Assembly (NCBI GenBank): GCA_947174385.1
Contig: CAMWIU010000008.1
Location: forward strand, 1 to 33,917
Source: an uncultured Treponema sp.
Lineage (GTDB): Bacteria > Spirochaetota > Spirochaetia > Treponematales > Treponemataceae
Reading direction: 5' to 3'
Length of the DNA stretch: 33,917 nt
Positions 16,342 through 26,100 of this stretch are shown here, in pieces. The notes beneath the pieces were generated by a model, which saw only the letters and a list, made by a program, of their open reading frames with translations, was not told the DNA's origin and did no database searches. Position numbers and translations under genes: made by a program. Numbering within the stretch: position 1 is the first letter of the stretch; each line of letters starts with the position of its first letter.

Positions 16342-17310
16342 TTATAAAATCCGCTCTTCGCCGACAACATCATCTTCGTACATGTCATTCGTGTGTAAAA
16401 AATCGAATGCGCCCAAATACACTGTTTCAATTTCTTCCGCGACAGAATCTTCGCATTCGTAATCTATGGAATATTTTAATTTTTCCATGAGAAAATGCGG
16501 TATCTCGGATTCTTGTTTTTTGCCTTGCGCATTTCCGTTGAGACTTTGCGCCGATGAATCGAAAAGCGAATTTACAGCCGCGTCTTTGTCTTCTATCGTG
16601 AACGGCAGAAACAAATAGAGATCGTCTCTGTGCGTTTTAAAATTTAGTTCGTTGTTCAAAAGTTTCACAAGGCACTTGTTTTCGCAAATGCAAACTTTTT
16701 CATCGTTTTCAATCGTGCGCCTTTGCACAAAAAAGTGATTGCGCAAAAATATTTGTCCGCCATCGGAAACAGTCGTTCCGGAAATATCCATCCGAGCTTC
16801 CTTGACTTTTCCAAGGCTTCCGTCATTCCGCTTTTCTCGCTCGACAAGTCCGTATTTGTCCGCAAGCTCGTTTAAATATGCAATCCAAGCATCGGAAAGT
16901 GCCTTGCTCGCGCCGCTTTCTTTGCCTCTATACTTTTCACGAATCGCGACAGAAATTATGTAGATGTGACAGCCCGGCACATAGTCCGTCATTTCTTCCG
17001 GCTCAATGTCGTCATCGCGGATTTGCTCGCTTCCGCACATTATATCATGGAATGTTTCTTCGTTGACGGGGAAAAAGTTTATGTAGCCCGCAGTTTCGCC
17101 CGTCTCCGCATTTTCCAGCACGACAAACGTTTCCTTGTTTTTGCGATAACGCTTTTCCATCTGCTCGAGCGCGCCTTCCATGCCGAGGTCGGAGTAAACT
17201 TCTTTGTCTATGTCCATTATCTTTTTAAGATAATCAAAACCGAGTTCCTCGCCTTTCAGGATTTTGTAGGTCATAAAGTCCTCCTTAGAAAAATCATTTA
17301 TATTGACCAT
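16342..17310 (-). CDS. GNAT-like N-acetyltransferase domain protein with long C-terminal extension
   Basis: VVLENAETGETAGYINFFPV...IISVAIREKYRGKESGASKALSDAWIAYL resembles GNAT motif A. Confidence 0.6.
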   Translation of the reverse strand: MVNINDFSKEDFMTYKILKGEELGFDYLKKIMDIDKEVYSDLGMEGALEQMEKRYRKNKETFVVLENAETGETAGYINFFPVNEETFHDIMCGSEQIRDDDIEPEEMTDYVPGCHIYIISVAIREKYRGKESGASKALSDAWIAYLNELADKYGLVEREKRNDGSLGKVKEARMDISGTTVSDGGQIFLRNHFFVQRRTIENDEKVCICENKCLVKLLNNELNFKTHRDDLYLFLPFTIEDKDAAVNSLFDSSAQSLNGNAQGKKQESEIPHFLMEKLKYSIDYECEDSVAEEIETVYLGAFDFLHTNDMYEDDVVGEERIL

Positions 17311-18236
17311 TACATTGTGCGGTCGTCAATACTTTGAATATTGGTTTTTTCATCCACTGTATAATCGTAAAGCGTTTCAAGACTGCGGTTAGGAAGGGCA
17401 TTGTTGATATTGACATCATTTGTCTTCGCAAAATCGTGCAGACCATACAAACTTTCGTTATACAAGGCTAACTCTACAACTTTTTTTAATACCGCGCTAT
17501 CTATACCTGTGTTAAGACTAATTGAAGTTAATTCTTCATTCATAATTTCTTTGGCTTTCTTGTTGTTATCAGCAGTTAGGTCGTCGTAATTAAGGTTACC
17601 AGCATTTTTTAACTCCAACTTGAAAAAGGAGTTATCAGCACCAGTTATTTCTTTATTTGTTGTAAATCCTTTGGCATTTTTCCAATCACCCATTGATTCA
17701 TTATAGGCATTCGCTGCTAATAAATGGTAAGTGGCTCGGTATCGGTTAAGTTTAGTGGTAGTAGAAAGATTTTTTTCAAATTCGGCAAAAACTTGGGCAA
17801 TGGCAAGATTATTTGCGTCGATATTATCGGCTATATTTTGATTATAGTTAAAACTATTTAACACTGTTTTGATTTTTTTACCCAAGGTAGAAGATTCATA
17901 CTGCAAGTCTTGGTTTAATGCGTTAACTTTTTGGTTCATAAATGTTTTAGCGTTGGTGTAGCGAGTTTCAAATTCTGTATCTTGGTTAATGTCGTATGAA
18001 GTCCAATCGGCATTGCTTTCCACAAATCGTTGTCCGCCAAATTCTTCGTTGATATAGTATGTAGGTTGCGTGTTTTGTCCGTTACCACCATTGCCGCTGC
18101 CATCTTGTTCGATAACATTGCCACCTGCCGGTTGGCTGCAACCCGCGGTACCCGCCATTAACGCGGTCGCCAAAACGCCCGTTAATAATCCTTTGGTGAA
18201 ATATTTGCCTAATTTCTTTAATTTATTATTTTCCAT
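17310..18236 (-). CDS. predicted lipoprotein, function unknown (start MENNKLKKLG)
   Basis: N-terminal basic/hydrophobic segment with lipobox MAGTAGC; SD AAAGGAAG; stop overlaps the downstream GNAT ATG (TAATG). Confidence 0.75.
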   Translation of the reverse strand: MENNKLKKLGKYFTKGLLTGVLATALMAGTAGCSQPAGGNVIEQDGSGNGGNGQNTQPTYYINEEFGGQRFVESNADWTSYDINQDTEFETRYTNAKTFMNQKVNALNQDLQYESSTLGKKIKTVLNSFNYNQNIADNIDANNLAIAQVFAEFEKNLSTTTKLNRYRATYHLLAANAYNESMGDWKNAKGFTTNKEITGADNSFFKLELKNAGNLNYDDLTADNNKKAKEIMNEELTSISLNTGIDSAVLKKVVELALYNESLYGLHDFAKTNDVNINNALPNRSLETLYDYTVDEKTNIQSIDDRTM

Positions 18237-18270
18237 TCTTCCTTTGTCCACTCACTTCTTTCTTCTCAAC

Positions 18271-18350
18271 TACGAAAAATTAAGTGTTCGCAAAGAATAT
18301 ACACGAAAAATAACGTGTAGTCAAGCAAATTTTACGAAAATTGAAGTATT
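18271..18350. promoter_or_regulatory. triple 18-bp operator-like repeats, 31-bp spacing
   Basis: 18271 TACGAAAAATTAAGTGTT; 18302 CACGAAAAATAACGTGTA; 18333 TACGAAAATTGAAGTATT. Confidence 0.8.
18296..18324 (-). promoter_or_regulatory. sigma70-type promoter of the lipoprotein gene
   Basis: Minus strand TTGACT-N17-TATATT; the spacer is operator repeat 2. Confidence 0.75.
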
Positions 18351-18358
18351 TTTTTACT

Positions 18359-18703
18359 ATGAGTTCGGAATTCAAAGCAAATTTGCGAGACCAGCTTTCA
18401 TATTTGGGAATGACGGTTCAAGAACTGGCAGATAAATCCAAGATTTCAAAGCGCACAATCGAAAATTATCTAAGCAAGCGTGGCACGATTCCGCCTGCCG
18501 ATTATGCCTGCCGCATTGCGAGCGTGCTGGGCGTTTCGGTGGAATGGCTTGTTATGGGGCACAATGAAAAGAAATGTCAAGAAAATTCAGAAGAAACGGA
18601 ATTGCGCTCGTTCATAAAAAAGCTGTCTTCTCTTTCGCCCGAAGTGAGAGACGCAATAAGGACACTCGTTTTTGCAGCTTACAAAGCCCATCGCGAGTTT
18701 TGA
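18359..18703 (+). CDS. XRE-family HTH transcriptional regulator
   Basis: LRDQLSYLGMTVQELADKSKISKRTIENYLSKRGTIPPADYACRIASVLGVSVEWLV; ATG at 18359. Confidence 0.88.
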   Translation: MSSEFKANLRDQLSYLGMTVQELADKSKISKRTIENYLSKRGTIPPADYACRIASVLGVSVEWLVMGHNEKKCQENSEETELRSFIKKLSSLSPEVRDAIRTLVFAAYKAHREF

Positions 18704-18800
18704 TGGAAAGCCTACGAATTTTCAATGATTAAAATTTTTAATGATTAAAAATTTGCATGAAAAACCGTATGAATTTGTAAACATTAAAAATTTTGAAGAA

Positions 18801-18961
18801 TTTTTAATGATCTATTACGAGCGTTTTTAATAGTCTATAACGTACGTTTTTAATGATCCATCACGGTCGTTTTTAATAGTCTATCACGTAGGTTTTCAAT
18901 GATTGAAAAGTGCCGTTTTTAACAGTCCTTAACAAGGGTTTTCAACGATTGAAAATCGCAT
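18801..18961. repeat. seven-unit degenerate tandem array, exact 23-bp period
   Basis: TTTTY at 18801, 18824, 18847, 18870, 18893, 18916 and 18939. Confidence 0.88.
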
Positions 18962-19073
18962 GTTTTGCATTCCATAAACACTCTGCCAAATACTCTGCCA
19001 ACGACTGACTTTCTAACTTCGTAAGATACCTTGATTTTAGATTATAATTGCGACAAATGCGCCTCAAAGCCAC

Positions 19074-19102
19074 TTTACAAAATCCGCGCGATTTGATATA
19101 AT
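19074..19102 (+). promoter_or_regulatory. sigma70-type promoter of guaB
   Basis: TTTACA-N17-TATAAT; SD AGGAG before ATG at 19173. Confidence 0.75.
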
Positions 19103-19172
19103 ATTTGCCAAATTTATCTAAAAAGCAAATCTTTTTCGTGTGCAAAACACGCATTGAATATTAGGAGAAATT

Positions 19173-20684
19173 ATGGCGTATTTTTTTGAAGAACCTTCAC
19201 ACACTTTCGACGAATATCTTTTGATTCCGGGCTACACTTCCGCGGAATGCATTCCGTCAAATGTTTCTTTGCGCACGCCGATTGTGCGTTTCAACAAGCG
19301 CGCGGGCGAGCAAAGTTCCCTCTATATGAACATTCCGATGGTGAGCGCGGTGATGCAGTCGGTTTCCAACGACAAGATGGCGATCGCGCTGGCAAAGGAA
19401 GGCGGCGTTTCGTTCATTTTCGGCTCGCAAAGCATCGCAGACCAAGCCGCAATGATTGCCCACGTCAAAATGTACAAGGCTGGTTTTGTCACGAGCGACA
19501 CGAACATTCGTCCGAATCAGACTTTGGCGGAACTCACGAAAAAAATCGCCGAAACCGGGCATTCTACCGTCGCAGTCACCGAAAACGGCGAGCACAACGG
19601 AAAGCTTGTCGGCATTATCACCGAGCGCGATTTCCGGCTTGGACATTGCTCAAGCGATGCGACTGTAGGCGAATACATGACGGCTCTCAAGGATTTGGTC
19701 GTGGGGCACAGCGACATCACTCTTGAAGAGGCGAACGAGTTGATTTGGAAGCACAAAATCAATCAGCTTCCCGTGGTGGACAAAGACGGCAATTTGCAAT
19801 ATTTGATTTTCCGCAAGGATTACGAAAGCCACGAGGAGCACCCGAACGAACTTTTAGACAGCGACAAGCGTTACATCGTGGGCGCGGGAATCAACACGCG
19901 CGACTATATGGAAAGAGTGCCGATGCTTCTTTCGGCTGGCGCGGACATTTTCTGCCTTGATTCTTCCGAAGGTTTCACCGAATGGCAGCGCAGGGCGTTG
20001 AACGACATTCACACGAAATTCGGAAAGGACGTGAAAGTGGGCGCGGGAAATGTCGTGGACGCGGAAGGCTTCCGCTTTTTGGCTGAGGCTGGCGCGGACT
20101 TCGTGAAAATCGGAATTGGCGGCGGCTCAATTTGCATCACGCGCGAGCAAAAGGGAATCGGGCGCGGACAGGCTACTGCCACAATCGAAGTTGCCAAGGC
20201 GCGCGACGAATATTTCAAGGAAACAGGAATCTACGTTCCGATTTGTTCGGACGGCGGAATCGTGCACGACAACCACATCACGCTCGCGCTTGCTATGGGC
20301 GCGGATTTCGTGATGCTCGGCCGATATTTTGCGCGCTTCGACGAATCGCCAACAAACAAGCTCATTGTCAATGGAAACTACGTCAAAGAATATTGGGGCG
20401 AAGGCTCGAACCGCGCGCGCAACTGGCAACGCTACGATTTGGGCGGCGCGAAAAAAATGGCGTTCGAAGAAGGCGTGGACAGCTACGTTCCTTACGCGGG
20501 AAGTTTGCACGACAATGTTCAAATTACGCTCAGCAAAATCGTTCACACGATGTGCAATTGCGGCGCGATTTCGATTCCTGAATTGCAGGAAAAAGCGAAA
20601 ATCACTTTGGTAAGCCCCGCGTCAATTCGCGAAGGCGGCGCGCACGATGTTGTCGTAAAGAACACTACCATTCGCGCGGAATAA
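19173..20684 (+). CDS. guaB: inosine-5'-monophosphate dehydrogenase with CBS domains
   Basis: [58 protein letters not shown]. Confidence 0.97.
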   Translation: MAYFFEEPSHTFDEYLLIPGYTSAECIPSNVSLRTPIVRFNKRAGEQSSLYMNIPMVSAVMQSVSNDKMAIALAKEGGVSFIFGSQSIADQAAMIAHVKMYKAGFVTSDTNIRPNQTLAELTKKIAETGHSTVAVTENGEHNGKLVGIITERDFRLGHCSSDATVGEYMTALKDLVVGHSDITLEEANELIWKHKINQLPVVDKDGNLQYLIFRKDYESHEEHPNELLDSDKRYIVGAGINTRDYMERVPMLLSAGADIFCLDSSEGFTEWQRRALNDIHTKFGKDVKVGAGNVVDAEGFRFLAEAGADFVKIGIGGGSICITREQKGIGRGQATATIEVAKARDEYFKETGIYVPICSDGGIVHDNHITLALAMGADFVMLGRYFARFDESPTNKLIVNGNYVKEYWGEGSNRARNWQRYDLGGAKKMAFEEGVDSYVPYAGSLHDNVQITLSKIVHTMCNCGAISIPELQEKAKITLVSPASIREGGAHDVVVKNTTIRAE

Positions 20685-20704
20685 GGATTTTTTAACGTTG
20701 AGCG

Positions 20705-20730
20705 TGACAGCCTTTGCAAAGGCTGCGTCA
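20705..20730. other. palindromic hairpin between convergent guaB and pbpC
   Basis: AGCCTTTGCAAAGGCT perfect palindrome with flanking TGAC/GTCA; no T tract. Confidence 0.5.
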
Positions 20731-20734
20731 AAAA

Positions 20735-23026
20735 TCACATTCCGTCTTCGACAATCTTGAATTGCCTTGTTCGCCGAGTTCCGTTGGAATCGGTTATGGT
20801 GAGCGTGTGCCATCCCACTTGTGGACGCAGAGCCATTGTATGCTCGCCTTGAGTTTCTCCCAAAAACTCGCCGTCCAAATCCCAATACAGCACGGCGGAT
20901 TTCGAACGAGAAGCCGCCTGCATCACGGTACTGCCTGGCGTTCCGTCAATTTCAATCGGAAGAATTATTTGCGCGCCTTGTTCAGGAAACAAAATCGAAA
21001 GTTCATCCCTTTGCGCAAATTGATGCTCCGGCAAAAACGGCGGCAAGTGCTTGTAGCCCAAAGCCTGCTTCGTGTAATAATATTCGATTGACGGAGGAAG
21101 CACAAAGCGTTTTTCGATTATGGGAAGAAAGCCTTCGTATTCGCCTTTCATGTCGGATACTGTCGCTTGGAATTTTCTATCGGGAGTGAGCGAAATGATT
21201 TTGCAATACGGACAAAGTTTGCCCAAAGGCGCGGCGGACGGGCACAACACAATTTTTGTTTCGTTGCAATTTTCACTCGCCACAAATCCCGAATCGGCGC
21301 AAACAGTTTGTTCGCAAAGCGCATCGTTCGGAACGGAAATTTTTTCTTTTGGAGGCGGCATAATCGAAAACAAATCAAAAAGCACTGGAGCGGCCGTCGC
21401 CATGCTGCGCAAATTTTCGCTTCCCTGCCCTTCTGCATTGCCAACCCACACACCGATCGTGTAGTCCGCCGTCACTCCGATTGCCCAAGCATCGCGCTTT
21501 CCGTTTGACGTTCCTGTTTTCCAAGCGATTTTTCTTGATGCAGCGTAAGATTGCCAAAGTGCTTCTTCCGCAGGACGAGTTCCTTTTTCAAGCGCGTTCA
21601 AAGTAAGATACGCCGCACCCGCGCTCACAGGAAATTGTTTATTGAATATATGAACACTTGAACATATATTCATAAATGACGCATAAGACAAGACCGCTTC
21701 ACGGAGCGTAATTTCGCCGCCGCCCAAAATCAAAGGAAGCCCATAGTATTCCGCCGAACGGTCAAGCGTGGTAAAGCCGCAAAGTTTTAGATAATCCAAA
21801 AACTGCGTGATTCCATACTCGCGCAATTCGCGCACGGCAGGAATGTTCAAAGAGCGGCTCAAAGCTTCGTCCGCGCGCAACGCTCCGCAATATGTGTTGA
21901 CATTGTTTTCAGGCTTGTAATTCCCAATTCGCGTGGGAACGTCCATCACCAATTGTTGCGGCAGAAGCATTCCGTTGTCCAACATCGCCGCGAATAAAAA
22001 CGGCTTTAAAAGGCTTCCCGAACTTCGGCGTGAATTCACAATGTCCACGCTGTAATTTTTCGAATTGCGTTCGCGGCCAGTATTTCCAATGTAGGCGAGC
22101 GGCTCTCCAGTTTTTGTCCGCACAATCAGGCAAGCCAAATTGTTTATTCCCTGCCGCGAAAATTCCTGCGACCAATATTCCGCAATCCGGGCGGCATTTT
22201 GTTGAAGCGAGGAATCCAAAGTGGAATGGAATTTATTTTTGCGAGGCGAAGTCGATTTCAAATACTCAAGATAATGCAACGCGCCATTCGGGATAGGACG
22301 CGCTTTTTTCGGAAGCGGCTCGCTCAAAGCAAGAGCATATTCTTCTTCGCTCAAATATTTTTTTTTGAAAAGTTTTGTCAAAAGAGAATTGCGTTTTCGA
22401 AGAAAAATCTCGTCGTTAGTTCCGGGAAAAACAAGCGAAGGCTGATTTGGAAGCACCGCCAAAGCCGCGCTTTCCGCCCAAGTCAAATCTTTGCTCGGCC
22501 GCGCGAAATATCTCCAAGAAGCCGCCTCCAAGCCCACGACGTTTCCGCCAAACGGAGCGAGCGCACAATATAGCTCCAATATTTTTTTCTTGGAAAATCG
22601 TGCGTCAAGCAAAATCGCCAAAAACACTTCCTTTATTTTTTGCCCGTAAGTTCGCTTCGGATAATTTTGCAAAAGCCTAATTGTTTGCATCGTGATTGTC
22701 GAGCCGCCCGAAACTATTTTTCCCGCCCTTTTGTTGGAAGCGAACGCTCGCGCCACAGAAATAAAATCCACCCCCGGATGAAAATAAAATCTTTTGTCCT
22801 CAAAATTGACCAGCGCGATTTTAAAACGTTCGGACACTTCGTCAGGCTCAAACCGCCATTGCCCGTCGCTCGCACAAGTCGCGCCCAAAAGAATTCCGTC
22901 CTTGTCATACAACGCAAAAGAATACGGCAGATTTTTCGGCAAGAGAAAATGCGGAAGCGCGAAAAACAATGCGAGGAATGTTGCCAGCGCAACGCAAATT
23001 GATTTCATCGGACGTGGAATTGACAT
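20735..23026 (-). CDS. pbpC: penicillin-binding protein 1C (transglycosylase/transpeptidase); start taken at the second in-frame ATG
   Basis: GGSTITMQTIRLL (GT51), SGSLLKPF (SxxK), KTGTSNGKRDAWAIG; C-terminal BiPBP_C-like domain. The track start at 23032 abuts the -10. Confidence 0.93.
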   Translation of the reverse strand: MSIPRPMKSICVALATFLALFFALPHFLLPKNLPYSFALYDKDGILLGATCASDGQWRFEPDEVSERFKIALVNFEDKRFYFHPGVDFISVARAFASNKRAGKIVSGGSTITMQTIRLLQNYPKRTYGQKIKEVFLAILLDARFSKKKILELYCALAPFGGNVVGLEAASWRYFARPSKDLTWAESAALAVLPNQPSLVFPGTNDEIFLRKRNSLLTKLFKKKYLSEEEYALALSEPLPKKARPIPNGALHYLEYLKSTSPRKNKFHSTLDSSLQQNAARIAEYWSQEFSRQGINNLACLIVRTKTGEPLAYIGNTGRERNSKNYSVDIVNSRRSSGSLLKPFLFAAMLDNGMLLPQQLVMDVPTRIGNYKPENNVNTYCGALRADEALSRSLNIPAVRELREYGITQFLDYLKLCGFTTLDRSAEYYGLPLILGGGEITLREAVLSYASFMNICSSVHIFNKQFPVSAGAAYLTLNALEKGTRPAEEALWQSYAASRKIAWKTGTSNGKRDAWAIGVTADYTIGVWVGNAEGQGSENLRSMATAAPVLFDLFSIMPPPKEKISVPNDALCEQTVCADSGFVASENCNETKIVLCPSAAPLGKLCPYCKIISLTPDRKFQATVSDMKGEYEGFLPIIEKRFVLPPSIEYYYTKQALGYKHLPPFLPEHQFAQRDELSILFPEQGAQIILPIEIDGTPGSTVMQAASRSKSAVLYWDLDGEFLGETQGEHTMALRPQVGWHTLTITDSNGTRRTRQFKIVEDGM

Positions 23027-23032
23027 TGCCAT

Positions 23033-23061
23033 AATTTAGCCCAAAGCGAATTTTTTTTCAA
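23033..23061 (-). promoter_or_regulatory. sigma70-type promoter of pbpC
   Basis: Minus strand TTGAAA-N17-TAAATT. Confidence 0.6.
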
Positions 23062-23108
23062 GCGGATTTGTATCGCACTGAACGACACACCCGCTCGTAA
23101 AAAATGCG

Positions 23109-26100
23109 TCACATTTTCTGCGCGTTCATAATCAGCATTTGCAGGCGATTTTCGATGTTCGCAAAACTCACATCGGGATCATAATCCAAAGGAAGAATTT
23201 GCGCGTCCGGAAAAAGTTCCTTGAGCCGCTTGGTAACGCCGCGCCCGATTATGTGATTCGGCAGGCAACCAAAAGGCTGCAAAATTATGAAATTGCGGCA
23301 ACCTTCTTTCGCATAGTGAATGATTTCGCCGGGAATAAGGATTCCTTCTCCCGAATCGAACGTGTGGTAAATTATTTCGTCCGACCCTTTCGCAATTTCC
23401 TTGAGACGCGCGGCGTTTCTGTAAAGCGGATGCCGCGCCGCGATTTTGTCCGTCCAAACATGCGCGATTTCAAAAAAGTAGTTCGTCATCGCCATAATGA
23501 TTTTTTCGGCGAGCGGCCGCGTAAGCGAATTTTCTTTTATCTGCGCGTTCTGTGCAAAATAATTTTTTTGAATGACATCGCTCATTCGCGCTTCGATGAT
23601 TTCAAATCCGTTTTTCTCGAGGTAAAGTTCGATGTCGCGATTCGCGCCTTGATGGAAATTCAAAAGGTATTCGCCGACAATCAAAACTCGCGGACGCAAA
23701 TTCGTCCTGTCGTATTCGACTTCGTTCATCAAGTCAATCGCCTTGGCAAAACCTTTTTTCGTCGCGCCAATTCCTTCGGAAATTCCTTGCACGATAAAAT
23801 CCATTCCTTTTTCAAAGGCAGCTTCGGTGCTTCCCGCAATTTTTTCGTAAGGCCGGATTTTCCGCAACAATTCTTCCATCACGTCGATCATCGGAAGCGC
23901 GGTCGCCATTTTCAGCGCGGTGAACATATTGAGGCGGAAACCGGGATGAAGGCGGTGGAAGTCCGCGTCGTCATTCGTAACAATCGCGACATTCTGAAAT
24001 CCCGAATCGTCCAAAGCCTTCCGCAAAAGCGCGGCGTAATGCGTAAGGCGGCAGTCGCCGATGTATTTTCCAGTGCCCACCGCCACCTGCGCATTATCGT
24101 ACTTGCCGCTTTCGAGCGCGTCCAAAACTTCGCCAATAACAATTTGCGCCGGAAAGCAAATGTCGTTGTGCACATATTTTTTTCCAAGCCGAATCGCGTT
24201 CTCGCGCCCGACAGGGAGGGGAACGGTTTTCAATCCTTGCGTCGCCATCGCCGCCGCCATAATTCTGCTGAACGCATGCGAAGTGTTCGGCACAAGGACG
24301 ATTTTTTCGCGCGCGTCTTTTTTTGTGAATTTCACTTTGTAAGGCTCAGGCAAATTCTTCACTTCGATTTTTTTGTTCAAGTCGCGCTTCATTCCAATCG
24401 TCTGCAAAAATGAGCGCACCCGAATTCGCAAAGGACCTTGCACGTCGCTTTCGTCCATTTTCAAAATGAGCGGTGACTTTCCAGAAATTTCTTTCATCAC
24501 GCGAATGATTTCGTCGCTCAAATACGCATCGTGCCCGCAACCGAAACTCACGAACTGCACGAATTCCAAATTGGGATTTTCTGCCGCCAAAATCGCCGAG
24601 CCAATCATTCGCGCGTGAAAATTGTTCACGATTTCCAAACGGCTTTTGCTCAAATCGACATTCTCAAGTCCGGGAATCGAATCCGCTGTCAAGACAGGAA
24701 TTCCTTCCTGCGTGAAAAGCTCGGAAAGCGAATGATTCACAAGCGGATCGTTTTGATACGGACGCGAGGCGAGAACTACGGCGAAACTATTTTTTTGCTG
24801 AACGTCATCCAAAATTTCCTGCGCGGCGTTTTGCAAACTTTGCTTGAAATTCGCCATGGCTTTGTCCGCATAATAAATCGCCCTGTCAATGCGGAATTTA
24901 GAAACGCCGAAATTTTTTATGAAATACGATTCGAGCTGTCTGTTGCGGTCAGTGGTGTTGTACCAGAAAAAAATCGGCGCGTCATAAGGAATGTTCCAGC
25001 GGCGCAAAGGATTGTCGGAATTTTTTATCACCCAAGAATAGCCTTTTACGATCGCGCACATGTAGCGGCTTGTTTCCTGCGAATTCTGCGATTCGTAAGT
25101 AGCTATAATCGGCATGAAAATCCTGTCAACTTTTTTCGCGGCAAGATTGCGCAAATGCCCATGCACCAATTTCGCGGGAAAGCAAACCGTGTCGCTCGCC
25201 ACCGCGCCAAGTCCGTCCTCGTACATTTTGCGCGTGCTGACATCTGAAAGTTTTACATCAAAGCCCATCGATTTTAGGAACGTCGTCCAAAACGGCATTG
25301 TTTCCCAAAACGAAAGCACTCGTGGAATTCCGATTGTGATGTTCCGCTTTTTCGCGTGACGAGAAATCCTGTAATCCTTGAACAAAAGTTCCTGCCGCAA
25401 TTTGAACAAGTCTTTCGCCTTCTGCGTCCTTTGTCCTTTGAGTTTTTGAATCACGATTTCGTCTTTTGGATCGCCGAGAATTTCGCCGCGCTCGCAACGA
25501 TTGTTCGTTATGAATTCGTTTCCGTTTGAAAATTTTACAAGCGTGCGTTTGCAATGGTTTGCACAAAACGGGCAAGGAAGATTTGGCGTCTGCGTATACG
25601 AAAATTCGTCCAGCGCGTCAAGCCCGATGAAAGTGCGAGGAACTTGCGCGGAATTCGAATTCGTCAATTTTTCTTTTGTCAAAAGCGCCGCACCAATCGC
25701 GCCCATTATTCCGGGGTAAGGAGCGCGAATCACTTGGCGGCCAGTGTATTCTTCCATCGCGCGAATCACGGCATCGTTTTGGAAAGTGCCGCCCTGCACG
25801 ACGATTCGCCTTCCGAGAGATTCGATATTCGAAACGCGGATTACTTTCGTAAAAACATTTTGGATTATCGAACGGCACAAACCCGCCATAATGTCTTCGG
25901 GCAATTTTCCGTTCCGCTGTTCGGTAACGATGCTGCTCGTCATAAAAACCGTGCAGCGGCTTCCAAGCACGGCGGGATTTTTTGAATTGAACGCGGTAGC
26001 CGCGATGTCCTCAACTTTGATTCCAAGGGAGTCCGCAAAATTTTGCAAGAACGAACCGCATCCGGATGAACACGCTTCATTCACCAAAATGTTCGTGATG

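Noticed and set aside
18801-18961. 23-bp array as a CRISPR
   Set aside because: Period too short, no conserved repeat/unique spacer alternation of CRISPR size, no cas genes.
18980-19001. ACTCTGCCAA direct repeat with 12-bp period
   Set aside because: Only two copies; may be degenerate tail sequence, too little to interpret.
16342-19170. Prophage or transposon carrying the XRE cassette
   Set aside because: No integrase, transposase, terminal repeats or tRNA attachment site visible at its edges.
19103-19172. guaB 5'UTR as a riboswitch
   Set aside because: Only about 64 nt with one small CGTGT-GCAAA-ACACG hairpin; no known purine aptamer core recognised.
20705-20730. Strong bidirectional terminator between guaB and pbpC
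   Set aside because: Perfect palindrome but no T tract on either strand; kept only as a hairpin feature.
23139-24413. 424-aa plus-strand ORF opposite the activase
   Set aside because: Antisense to a gene with clear family motifs; composition-driven.
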